Shown here: in pieces, positions 8,386-15,970 of the stretch | Layout: each line of letters opens with the position of its first letter | Position numbering within the stretch: the stretch's first letter is position 1 | NCBI GenBank assembly: GCA_025362325.1 | Contig: JANYGO010000040.1 | Coordinates: forward strand, 1-61,533 | DNA from: Cyanobacteriota bacterium | GTDB taxonomy: Bacteria; Cyanobacteriota; Cyanobacteriia; Cyanobacteriales; Microcoleaceae | Reading direction: 5' to 3' | DNA: 61,533 bases | Notes under the pieces: generated by a model | What the model was told of the DNA's origin: nothing | Database searches by the model: none | What the model saw: only the letters and a program-made list of their open reading frames with translations | Made by a program: the position numbers and the translations under genes

Positions 8386-9498
8386 ATGAACAAAACACAA
8401 AAACGAAATTCTCTGTTAACTTCCCTCGGTATAATCTTAGCTTCTCTCGGTTTTACTTACGCTCCTATACCGGGTTTCAAACAGACAATTGTGATTGTCA
8501 GCGGGACGGAATTACAAGAAATAATGCCGGAACTCGCAGCTAAGTTTCAACGGGAAAATTCAAACATTGATTTAGAGCTAAAATTTCGAGGTTCTCAAGA
8601 AATGGCTGACAATTTTCTTGATAATAAGAATGATTTTAAACCAACTGTGTTGATTCCAGCTAATGGTGTGATTCTTAAGGAATTGAACAGCCGCTGGCGG
8701 ACACAAAATAATAATAGCGAACCTTTTTACGATGTGCCTAAACCTGTAGCTAAAACTATTTTAGTGGGTATTGCTTGGCCTGAACGTGGCAGAATTCTTT
8801 TCCCGAATGGTCGTTTTGAGTGGTCGAGGATAGAGCAAGCTATGTTAGCAGGAAGTTGGGAGAATATTGGAGGACAAAAAAAATGGGGTAGCTTTGATTT
8901 TGTGATGACTGACCCGAATCGTTCTAATAGCGGTCAATTGACATTGAGTTTATGGGCTGAGTCGAAACAAGGTGGCAATCTTAACTCGATAAATTTAAAT
9001 GGTCAATCTGTGCTATCTTTGTTTAGTCTAGTCAAGCGTTCTGTCAATAGCCCGCCGCGTTCTACAGATACCTTGCTACAAGAATTTATTGCTAGGGGTG
9101 CTAACGATGCTGATGTGGCTACAGCTTATGAAAGTATTGCGCTGCATCGGTGGAAACAGTCAAATACCTCTCAAGGAAACCCCTATCAAATTTATTACTT
9201 AAGTCCGACGATCGAAACTGTTTCAACTGCTGCTATTGTTCGTCGTGATGTTGATGGACAGAAGGCAGAAGCAGCACGAAAATTTCTGAATTTTATCACG
9301 GAAAAACCGCAGCAAGAAATATTTGTTAAGTATGGCTTTAGGCCAATTATTAATAGCCTTGATTTGAAATCTGTCCCCGAAAGTCCTTGGAGTCAAAATA
9401 TCCCTGGGGCAGAGGTGAATCCCGCAGGAGGGGCTGAAGTAACTCCTGATTCACAAATACTTGAAGAAGTCAAGCGCTTGTGGGAGAGGGCCAGTTAG
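8386..9498 (+). CDS. Extracytoplasmic solute-binding-type protein
   Basis: 370 residues with an N-terminal hydrophobic signal segment (LLTSLGIILASLGFTYAPI). The rest has the layout of a bacterial solute-binding protein, with the segment TDPNRSNSGQLTLSLWA near 176-192 and a C-terminal FLNFITEKPQQEIFVKYGFRP-type helix found in substrate-binding folds. The RSNSG motif is shared with the VWA lipoprotein at 5713-7455, so the two binding domains are probably homologous. There is no lipobox. The last 29 bases overlap the 3' end of the convergent diguanylate cyclase gene. The ligand is unknown. Confidence 0.8.
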   Translation: MNKTQKRNSLLTSLGIILASLGFTYAPIPGFKQTIVIVSGTELQEIMPELAAKFQRENSNIDLELKFRGSQEMADNFLDNKNDFKPTVLIPANGVILKELNSRWRTQNNNSEPFYDVPKPVAKTILVGIAWPERGRILFPNGRFEWSRIEQAMLAGSWENIGGQKKWGSFDFVMTDPNRSNSGQLTLSLWAESKQGGNLNSINLNGQSVLSLFSLVKRSVNSPPRSTDTLLQEFIARGANDADVATAYESIALHRWKQSNTSQGNPYQIYYLSPTIETVSTAAIVRRDVDGQKAEAARKFLNFITEKPQQEIFVKYGFRPIINSLDLKSVPESPWSQNIPGAEVNPAGGAEVTPDSQILEEVKRLWERAS

Positions 9499-11659
9499 TG
9501 TTCGATCGCGAAAAGTCTACGCGGGGCGATTGCGATCCGATCACCTTCCCTGATGCTGGATCGGGCTGGTAAACTTGGATTCGATCGCGCCCGAGTCCTT
9601 TGGCTTGGTACAGCGCTCGATCGGCTGCGGCAATCAAAATCGAGGGGGCAGATTCCGCTGTAGGAACCATACTCGCTACGCCCAGACTCACAGTGACGTA
9701 CTCGCTCACCTGAGAACCTGCGTGAGGAAGCTGCAAAGCTGCGATTTTGATCTGTATGTGTTCTGCTACCAGTTCGGCTCCGCCCATCGCGGTATTAGGC
9801 AAAATCACGGCAAATTCTTCGCCTCCGTAGCGAGCTACTAAATCGGCGGGGCGATCGACAGAAGAGCCGATCGCCCCCGCGACTTGCCGCAAACATTCGT
9901 CTCCGCCCGGATGTCCGTAGGTATCGTTATAACTTTTAAAAGAATCAATATCGCACAGAATTAGGGACATAGGCGTTTGTTCCCGCGCTTGTCTGCGCCA
10001 CTCCATTTCTAAATACTGATCGAAGCGGCGGCGGTTTGCTAGCTGCGTGAGTTCGTCTAAAGTTGCCAACCGCTCTAACTTGAGGTTGGCTGCTTGCAAC
10101 TGCTGGTAGAGTTCTGCTTGCTTGATGGCGATCGCCAACTGGGCGGCCAGATTCGACAGCAACTCGACTTCCAACTGCATCCACTGTCGGGGACTGCACT
10201 GGTGAGCCATCAACAGCCCCCACAACTCCTCCCCTTGCACTAGCGGTACCACCAAATAAGCTCTCACCTCAAATTGTGCGAGCAAATCAATTTGATATTG
10301 TGGCAAATCGGCGGCCGAGACATCGGCGATCGGTCGGATCGCCCGGTGTTGGTACGCTTCGATATAGAATTCGTCAAAACAGAATTTTTCCAGCGTTTCT
10401 CCCAGCATCGGCCGGCAGTTGGGTGCTACCGATTCCACCGTCACCGCCCCCGTGGCGGGTGCAGCACCGTGACAGCCCGTACAGGCGTAGAAGCGGACGA
10501 TCATCACTCGATCGGCCTGAAGAAACTGGCGTACTTCGTTGACAGTCGTGTTGAGCACTTCGCCCAAATCCAAAGACTGGCGGATGTGCTGAGTAATCGT
10601 CGCCATCAGCAGTTCCCGTTCCTTTTGCTGTCGCAGTGCCTCTTCTGCCCGCTTGTACTCGGTAATATCTTGGGCGGTGCCGAAAATTTGTTTGGGCTCT
10701 CCTGAGGCTGTGCGGGCGAACACTTGATCGCGGCAGCGGAACCAGCGCCATTCGCCCGATCGGTGTTGGAGCCGATAGTCCAACTCCAAAATATGCCCAT
10801 CTTCGGCCAAGGGAAATTTTTGCAGGTGCGCGGACACCCTCTCCAAATCTTCTGGATACACCAAACTGGAAAACAAAGCCGTTTCCATCTGTAAAATTGC
10901 CTCGGGATTGTAGCCCAGCAACTTAGAAGCTTGACCGTTGACGTAGACGTTGCGCTGTTCGGTCAAATCGTAGATGTAGAGCAAATAAGGCGCTGCGTCA
11001 GCAATCTGCTGGATGAAATGCTGGCTCGATCGCAATTCTTCCTCCACCCGCTGGCGCACTTGCACTTCTTCCAAAGCTTGATCGCGCATTGTGCGGTAAG
11101 CTTGGATGCGGTGAGTGAGGTCGGTCACGTCTTGAATCACCAACAGCGCGTAGAACGATGGGGAATTGACCCCCGGCCATATTGATGACGAAACTGAGGG
11201 TGCAGATTCCCTACACAAAAAAGCACTTCTTGGTGATCCGACTCCGAGAGTACCGTCTGATTCCAACTCAAGAGTATGGAGAACCCAGTCTCTAATCTCC
11301 TGTTCTTCTATGCCAGCCTCCAAGGCCGGCACAGCATTCACAGTAGTTTGCTGAATTCGCTGCTGGCCGTCTTGCCAAGTTGCCGGAATCAGGTGTTTGT
11401 GAATTTGAGAAGAAAAAATTGTTGGCGGGCCTCCTGCAAAGATTTGCTTGAAGCGAGTGGCGTACTTTAACTGACTCAGGTGAGGAAAATGGGTTGTGAT
11501 CTTTGTTCCCAATATTTGGCTGCGGGGAATTTTAGTCCACTCTTCCAGACAAGTGTTCCAAAACAGCACCACAAAATCATCTTGCAGCAAGCAGGCGCCG
11601 ACTGGTACGCTGTCGAGAACCCCAAACTTTTCCTTAATAGTTTTGCTCTCCTCAATCAT
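9470..11659 (-). CDS. Diguanylate cyclase with PAS, phytochrome-like GAF and GGEEF domains
   Basis: 729 residues, cytoplasmic, with no membrane segment. Order: PAS-like (about 10-65), helix, second PAS with its PAC tail (about 215-335), GAF (about 353-520), GGDEF domain (about 535-695). The catalytic signature is intact, ARYGGEEF with GGEEF at 612-616, and an inhibitory RxxD site (R603-D606) lies five residues upstream, so it should make cyclic di-GMP from GTP with product inhibition. The GAF ends in the QCS-PRQW and AIAIKQAELYQQL segments typical of cyanobacteriochromes, but the usual chromophore-binding Cys-His pair is replaced by Tyr455-Gln456. Its ATG overlaps the stop of the CheC-like gene (ATGA at 11656-11659). 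Confidence 0.92.
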   Translation of the reverse strand: MIEESKTIKEKFGVLDSVPVGACLLQDDFVVLFWNTCLEEWTKIPRSQILGTKITTHFPHLSQLKYATRFKQIFAGGPPTIFSSQIHKHLIPATWQDGQQRIQQTTVNAVPALEAGIEEQEIRDWVLHTLELESDGTLGVGSPRSAFLCRESAPSVSSSIWPGVNSPSFYALLVIQDVTDLTHRIQAYRTMRDQALEEVQVRQRVEEELRSSQHFIQQIADAAPYLLYIYDLTEQRNVYVNGQASKLLGYNPEAILQMETALFSSLVYPEDLERVSAHLQKFPLAEDGHILELDYRLQHRSGEWRWFRCRDQVFARTASGEPKQIFGTAQDITEYKRAEEALRQQKERELLMATITQHIRQSLDLGEVLNTTVNEVRQFLQADRVMIVRFYACTGCHGAAPATGAVTVESVAPNCRPMLGETLEKFCFDEFYIEAYQHRAIRPIADVSAADLPQYQIDLLAQFEVRAYLVVPLVQGEELWGLLMAHQCSPRQWMQLEVELLSNLAAQLAIAIKQAELYQQLQAANLKLERLATLDELTQLANRRRFDQYLEMEWRRQAREQTPMSLILCDIDSFKSYNDTYGHPGGDECLRQVAGAIGSSVDRPADLVARYGGEEFAVILPNTAMGGAELVAEHIQIKIAALQLPHAGSQVSEYVTVSLGVASMVPTAESAPSILIAAADRALYQAKGLGRDRIQVYQPDPASGKVIGSQSPRVDFSRSNTNWPSPTSA

Positions 11660-12264
11660 AGACCCCCAGCAAGTTGATTGATCGCAGCCAACAAGGTGTC
11701 AAAAGAACTGACATTGAAAATGAGGATGATATCTCCTTCAATGTGCAGCTTTTCAATAATGAAACGGGTCTGGGCTAATAAAACAACTGTATCAGTAGCT
11801 AAACCGCCAGATATCAGCAAACTAGCGATCGTTCCTTCCATATAATTGGGAATTGAGTAGTTCAGGCGCTGCTGAAGTACGTTGCTGATTGCACCCATGA
11901 CTCCATTGATTACAATATTTCCCACTTCACTTAGCGTACCAATTTTCACTGAATCTAGGTCGTGAGTTCCAACTTCTTCCCCTGTCAACATCGTCACGAG
12001 CATCGCCGCGCTGTTGGTGGGAAAGACTAGCTGGGCAATACCTCCAAAGGAACCAGTGAATTTGAGTTGGACGGCGGCGATTTGTTCGCCGTTGAGGTGC
12101 TGCTCTAATTCTGCTTGCACGTCCGCTGGAGACAGGATTTGGAGGTAGGGGATTTGCAAGCGAATGGGAGATTCGATCATTTCGTTCAAAATCCCTGCAG
12201 CTTGACCTATCCCGATGTTGACGAGTTCCTGCAAAGCATCGAGCTGTCGAGCGCTTAATTTCAT
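11656..12264 (-). CDS. CheC-like phosphatase
   Basis: 202 residues, the usual CheC size. CheC proteins dephosphorylate CheY-type receivers. Two copies of the E-x2-N signature are visible: ALQELVNIGIGQAAGIL near residue 13 and LSEVGNIVINGVMGAISN near residue 112, each followed at the expected distance by a Pro (RLQIPYL and NYSIPNY). It lies between a lone CheY-like receiver and a diguanylate cyclase, with four-base overlaps on both sides. That argues for translational coupling and for the receiver as its substrate. No CheA or methyl-accepting protein is in the window. Confidence 0.88.
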   Translation of the reverse strand: MKLSARQLDALQELVNIGIGQAAGILNEMIESPIRLQIPYLQILSPADVQAELEQHLNGEQIAAVQLKFTGSFGGIAQLVFPTNSAAMLVTMLTGEEVGTHDLDSVKIGTLSEVGNIVINGVMGAISNVLQQRLNYSIPNYMEGTIASLLISGGLATDTVVLLAQTRFIIEKLHIEGDIILIFNVSSFDTLLAAINQLAGGL

Positions 12265-12656
12265 GGGGCGCTCTCCTCACTGGCACTGAGAGCTTTTTTG
12301 ATCCACCCGACCAGTTCGTCTGAGTTGGGCATTTTGTGAATCACTGCCAGGGCTCCGAGTTCCATGCACTCGGATTTGGTGGTGGATTGAATGTCTGCGG
12401 TAATTACGATGACTGGGACCTTATATCCTCGTGAGCGCATGGCTTGCAAGACTTCCCGACCTTCCATTTCCGGCATCAGCAGATCTAAGAGCATACAGTT
12501 TGGGGTTTTAGTGGTCAGCAGTTCTAGTGCTTCCGGGCCGCTCGCTGCTTCCCAAGTCTCGTATCCTTCTGCTCGCAGGATTTTGCAGATTACCCTGCGA
12601 GTCAACCACGAATCTTCGACAACGAGAATTGATGTCACTACGTTCTCCTCCTTCAA
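12261..12656 (-). CDS. Single-domain CheY-like response regulator
   Basis: 131 residues forming one receiver domain. The phospho-acceptor is Asp58 in CMLLDLLMPE; the acidic pair lies in LVVEDS near residue 14; the conserved Lys is in VIHKMPN near 112. There is no output domain, so it works by protein contact. The ATG at 12656 is preceded by GGAGGAGAA on the minus strand, a strong ribosome site. It is the first gene of the receiver-CheC-diguanylate cyclase operon. The upstream spacer 12657-12875 holds no gene. Confidence 0.9.
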   Translation of the reverse strand: MKEENVVTSILVVEDSWLTRRVICKILRAEGYETWEAASGPEALELLTTKTPNCMLLDLLMPEMEGREVLQAMRSRGYKVPVIVITADIQSTTKSECMELGALAVIHKMPNSDELVGWIKKALSASEESAP

Positions 12657-12875
12657 TTGTTTAGAACCAACCGGCGTTGCAGGTGCTGCTTCGATCTTGA
12701 CAGTAGTTTAAACTGCTGGGACGGTATGCGCGAGAGTTCCAACGGAATTCCTGTTCTTAAAAACTAACGCATTAAGGTGTTCGATAGTTTACTATCTTGG
12801 CCTATGAGAAGAAAAAACCCAGTTTCAGAATGAAACCAGGTTTGCGGGAACTGCAAGTGATCGTAACACCGGCGC

Positions 12876-13406
12876 TCAATTATAGATTACCAAACGCTTC
12901 CTCAGGGACTCTACTCGCTGTTTGGCTGTGGCATTGTCTGGATCGTAGACGAGAGCTTGTTCGTATATTTCCAAGGCTTGAGCGGTTAATTTTTTGCGCT
13001 CGTAGGCATGACCCAGATTGTTGAGAGATGTAACGTATTCGGGCTGCAACTTCAGGGCTTCTTTGTACTGGCGGATCGCGATGTCGTACTGTTCTTGACC
13101 GAAGTGTGCAAAACCGAGGGCGTTGTAAATAACGGCTAGATCTTCTTCGCCTTCTAAATCTTTAGCTTTCAGGGCTTTTTGAAACAGTACGATCGCCTGG
13201 GAGTAAAGCTTTTTGTCTACATAAATACTTCCCAGTTCGTAGTATTCCTGTGGTGTTCCTTTTTCTGTGGTCAGCTTATTTTCTAAGCGTTCCAGAGACA
13301 TTTCCAGCTTCCGAGTTTTGAGAATCTGGCGCACAATAAACCAGGAACTGCTCCCTAGTATAATCAGCAGGACTGATATGTAAATAATCAGCAAATTACT
13401 ATCCAT
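12876..13406 (-). CDS. TPR-repeat protein with N-terminal membrane anchor
   Basis: 176 residues. The N-terminus is a single hydrophobic helix (LLIIYISVLLIILGSSSWFIV), then a basic-acidic helix, then at least three tetratricopeptide repeats (for example YYELGSIYVDKKLYSQAIVL, AVIYNALGFAHFGQEQYDIA, YVTSLNNLGHAYERKKLTAQ). TPRs mediate protein contacts. The N-in orientation with the repeats in the cytoplasm is likely but not proven. It lies downstream of rpmI-rplT on the same strand. Confidence 0.85.
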   Translation of the reverse strand: MDSNLLIIYISVLLIILGSSSWFIVRQILKTRKLEMSLERLENKLTTEKGTPQEYYELGSIYVDKKLYSQAIVLFQKALKAKDLEGEEDLAVIYNALGFAHFGQEQYDIAIRQYKEALKLQPEYVTSLNNLGHAYERKKLTAQALEIYEQALVYDPDNATAKQRVESLRKRLVIYN

Positions 13407-13552
13407 GTTTTTTTTTAAATTTAGGTAAGTCTGTGGAAGGTTTTATTTATTTTTATCCCGTAGCAATTTCTGAGATTTGCTTCTGAAACTGTATGAAAAA
13501 CACGGAAATTGCATCGACGGGGGCGATCGCGATTTCTGAAAAAGCAAGAATC

Positions 13553-13648
13553 CAGAAGTAAGAACAAAGAAGGAAAATTTGTCTCAACCTCCTAAGTTTA
13601 TCAGGAGTTTTCCTTCTCTGGCAGATAGCTAAATCTTTCTTACTTCTG
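13553..13648 (-). terminator. Nested inverted repeats downstream of rplT
   Basis: Three stems nest inside one another. The outer is CAGAAGTAAGAA (13553-13564) with TTCTTACTTCTG (13637-13648), the middle is AGAAGGAAAA (13568-13577) with TTTTCCTTCT (13608-13617), and the inner is CTCCT (13589-13593) with AGGAG (13603-13607). All are perfect complements. The structure lies 30 bases past the rplT stop and probably ends or protects the ribosomal transcript. There is no long T run, so it may be a processing site instead. Confidence 0.55.
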
Positions 13649-13678
13649 CTTTATTCCTTATGAAGATTGATCGAGCTT

Positions 13679-14035
13679 TCACGCTCCGGCTCGGTTTGCC
13701 ATTTCCACGACTTTACCGAATGTTGCAGGGTCAATGATTGCCATTTGTGCCAGCATTTTGCGGTTGATTTCGATATTAGCTTTCTTCATGTTGCCGATCA
13801 GTCTGCTGTAGCTCGTGCCGTGTTGGCGCGATGCAGCATTGATCCGAGCAATCCACAGGCGGCGGAAATCGCGTTTGCGTTTTTTGCGATCGCGATAACC
13901 GTTACGCAGGGCTTGCATCACCCGTTGGTTAGCTGTGCGGAACTGTTTGGACTGTGCGCCTCGGAAACCCTTGGCTAATTTGAGAATTTTTTTGCGGCGC
14001 GCTCTGGCGACATTACCGCGTTTTACCCGTGTCAT
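13679..14035 (-). CDS. rplT: 50S ribosomal protein L20
   Basis: 118 residues with the unmistakable L20 sequence: N-terminus [20 protein letters not shown], then the [20 protein letters not shown] helix and the C-terminal [20 protein letters not shown]20 is an early assembly protein of the large subunit that binds 23S rRNA. It follows rpmI by 19 bases on the same strand, the usual pairing. infC, which often precedes this pair in other bacteria, is not adjacent. Confidence 0.98.
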   Translation of the reverse strand: MTRVKRGNVARARRKKILKLAKGFRGAQSKQFRTANQRVMQALRNGYRDRKKRKRDFRRLWIARINAASRQHGTSYSRLIGNMKKANIEINRKMLAQMAIIDPATFGKVVEMANRAGA

Positions 14036-14054
14036 CTTTAATTTCCGTTAAACT

Positions 14055-14252
14055 TTACAAGTATGGAAGCATTAACCGCACGTTACCATCATTGGTCTCA
14101 TCGATGACGACCAGCTTAGAGAGACGGCTTTTGCGAGCTGAACTTTTGTGTGAAAGCAAGTGGCTTTTGTAAGCTTTGCGACGCACAATTTTACCGGTGC
14201 CGGTCGCTCTAAAGCGCTTTGCGGCTGCTTTGCGAGTTTTGAGTTTTGGCAT
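14055..14252 (-). CDS. rpmI: 50S ribosomal protein L35
   Basis: 65 residues starting [20 protein letters not shown], with [16 protein letters not shown] in the middle; highly basic and a clear L35. It is the first gene of the rpmI-rplT unit. Upstream on the minus strand is a spacer of about 290 bases with a palindromic repeat. Confidence 0.98.
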   Translation of the reverse strand: MPKLKTRKAAAKRFRATGTGKIVRRKAYKSHLLSHKSSARKSRLSKLVVIDETNDGNVRLMLPYL

Positions 14253-14368
14253 GGGATGGTGTTATTTGGACACAAGCTTCAACTGTATCACGTTTGTGGT
14301 ACTTTGTGCAATGGAGATTTGCGAGGATCTATCAGGATGGGCGATCCGTTGGCTCTTGACCTGCATCA

Positions 14369-14429
14369 CAGGGGATTTAAGCCCCCACCTTTAGGTGGAT
14401 TGTTTTTAGGCTGGGGCTTAAATCCCCTG
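14369..14429. repeat. Large palindrome with an internal hairpin
   Basis: A perfect 17-base inverted repeat, CAGGGGATTTAAGCCCC with GGGGCTTAAATCCCCTG, encloses a second stem CCACCTTTAGGTGG (14385-14398). The TTTTTAGG / CCTAAAAA pair extends the fold. It resembles the hairpin ends of IS200/IS605-type elements or a small palindromic repeat family. The rest of the spacer 14253-14540 shows no gene. Confidence 0.75.
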
Positions 14430-14540
14430 CCTAAAAACGGGAGCACTCAACTGTCACAGGTCAACTGTCAACTGTTAAACCAGGCAGAGAATGTTAGACC
14501 ACAAGACTATAATTAGACATAATTAGATCAAAATAAACTT

Positions 14541-14870
14541 ATGCAAGTTCTAGCAGCTAAATCCTATACAGAGTATCGCAACAATACTTACTGGGTGAAA
14601 GGGACTCGGATTGCCATTGACTCAGTTGTTTGTGCTTTCCAAAAAGGGGAATCGCCTGAAAGCATTGTTCAATCATTTCCCTTGCTGACTCTCGAACAAG
14701 TTTATGGATCGATCGCCTTCTATCTAGCAAATCGTACTGAAATCGATGCTTACCTGGGGGCAGAAGAAGCTGCATTTGATGCGATGCCTCAACCGCTACA
14801 GTCTACAGATCCTGCTTTGTACAACAAATTAATCGCAGCAAAGACAGCAAGACAGCAGGTGAAATCGTGA
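14541..14870 (+). CDS. DUF433-family protein, probable antitoxin
   Basis: 109 residues. The DUF433 core is visible: YWVKGTRIAIDSVVCAFQKG, then SPESIVQSFPLLTLEQVYGS and an IAFYLANRTEID segment. In this family the core is a small helix-turn-helix-like domain commonly paired with a DUF5615 PIN-like protein. Its stop overlaps the GTG start of the next gene by four bases, supporting translational coupling. The antitoxin role is inferred from the family and pairing. Confidence 0.82.
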   Translation: MQVLAAKSYTEYRNNTYWVKGTRIAIDSVVCAFQKGESPESIVQSFPLLTLEQVYGSIAFYLANRTEIDAYLGAEEAAFDAMPQPLQSTDPALYNKLIAAKTARQQVKS

Positions 14871-15217
14871 ATGTTCGTTACCAAGCTGATGCTGATTTGA
14901 ATCATGCGATCGTCACAGGAGTTTTACGGCGAGAATCCGCAGTGGACTTCCAATCCGCTTTTGTAGCGGGACTAGAAGGCGTTAAAGATTCAGATGTATT
15001 GGCGATTGCAGCACAGCAGCAGCGTGTGCTTGTTAGCCACGATCGCAAGACGATGCCAGCAGAGTTTGCTGCATTCATAACAAACAGCCAAAGCGCAGGA
15101 GTCATTATCGTTTCAAGAAGGCTACCGATAGAAGTTATCATCGAAGAATTGTTAATAATTTGGGCTGTATCTAGTGCTGAAGAATGGGTCGATCGCATTG
15201 CAAAACTCCCCCTCTGA
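14867..15217 (+). CDS. DUF5615-family PIN-like protein, probable toxin
   Basis: 116 residues from a GTG at 14867 overlapping the stop of the DUF433 gene. It begins MNVRYQADADLNHAIV, with the early Asp residues of a PIN-like active site. A second acidic cluster lies in VKDSDVLAIAAQQQ and a third in LVSHDRKTMPAEF, matching the DUF5615 pattern. PIN-like domains are metal-dependent RNases. With the preceding gene it forms a VapBC-like toxin-antitoxin arrangement; toxicity is not shown by sequence alone. Confidence 0.82.
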   Translation: MNVRYQADADLNHAIVTGVLRRESAVDFQSAFVAGLEGVKDSDVLAIAAQQQRVLVSHDRKTMPAEFAAFITNSQSAGVIIVSRRLPIEVIIEELLIIWAVSSAEEWVDRIAKLPL

Positions 15218-15221
15218 TGCA

Positions 15222-15261
15222 AGCTAAAAATCCTGTGGTTGGGTTTTTTTTATTTTTAGCT
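15222..15261. terminator. Hairpin between convergent genes
   Basis: AGCTAAAAAT (15222-15231) pairs with ATTTTTAGCT (15252-15261). An eight-T run lies inside the second half for plus-strand transcripts. It lies between the toxin-like gene and the convergent gene at 15276, so it could serve both directions. Confidence 0.5.
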
Positions 15262-15275
15262 GAAGGTCGATCGGC

Positions 15276-15878
15276 CTAACCGTCCCGAACCATCCAAACC
15301 AACATCCCCAAAAGTGGCTCCACAGGAGGCACAGCATAGTCATTGAGGTCAATAGTCAGAGTTTTTGCCTCCAACTTCAAAAATCTCCAAACAGTACCGC
15401 TGCTGACGCTGCCGTAAATTGTGGCGATCGGGATATTGTTAATTTCATTAAACTTTTGAGCCGCCACCATTTCTGCCGCGCACTGTCCCAATCCTACTTT
15501 CAAATCTGCTTTTTTCGCTTCAACAATCACAATAGCCGGCGCTTCAATCAATATTTGTTCGGGAGAGCGACTGATTAAAAAATCGCAAACCCCGCTCAAT
15601 CCCAATTCCGGTTCTACGGTAAAATCTTCTCCCGAAAACAGGCTAACTCGTCTCTGCAAAATCTTTCGGACTTCGACTAAAATCGGACTGATAATCAGTT
15701 CCGAGCGCGCTTTTTCTGAACCAGTAGCTGTAGCCAGCGGCAATCCTTCAATTAGCGATTCTGTCAAGTAGGAGCTAGGAGCTATCGGCTCGGTTGGCGG
15801 CAGAAATCGCCCTGCTTCTACTGTTGTCAAGCCAAAATCCCGTTTAGCTTTTCTGAGCGTGAATTCACTGTAGGACAT
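15276..15878 (-). CDS. Hypothetical protein with PD-(D/E)XK nuclease-like core (copy 1)
   Basis: 200 residues. A plausible PD-(D/E)XK arrangement is visible: an acidic residue in SEKARSELIISPILVEV near 53-69, Asp in GVCDFLISRSP near 106, then the half-motif IVIVEAKK near 122-129, which supplies E-x-K. The N-terminal E...LI.P.L pattern recalls the N-terminal nuclease region of type I restriction HsdR subunits and many orphan cyanobacterial proteins. No specificity or helicase domain is attached. It is head-to-head with a paralogue at 15971-16573 that is about 60 percent identical by eye. Confidence 0.7.
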   Translation of the reverse strand: MSYSEFTLRKAKRDFGLTTVEAGRFLPPTEPIAPSSYLTESLIEGLPLATATGSEKARSELIISPILVEVRKILQRRVSLFSGEDFTVEPELGLSGVCDFLISRSPEQILIEAPAIVIVEAKKADLKVGLGQCAAEMVAAQKFNEINNIPIATIYGSVSSGTVWRFLKLEAKTLTIDLNDYAVPPVEPLLGMLVWMVRDG

Positions 15879-15970
15879 TGAAAGTTACCGATTTTGTTGA
15901 TATGATTTTAGGGATATTTCAAGAAATCCATAGTGCGAAATATGGACATTCCGGCTTAAATTTAAGAATT

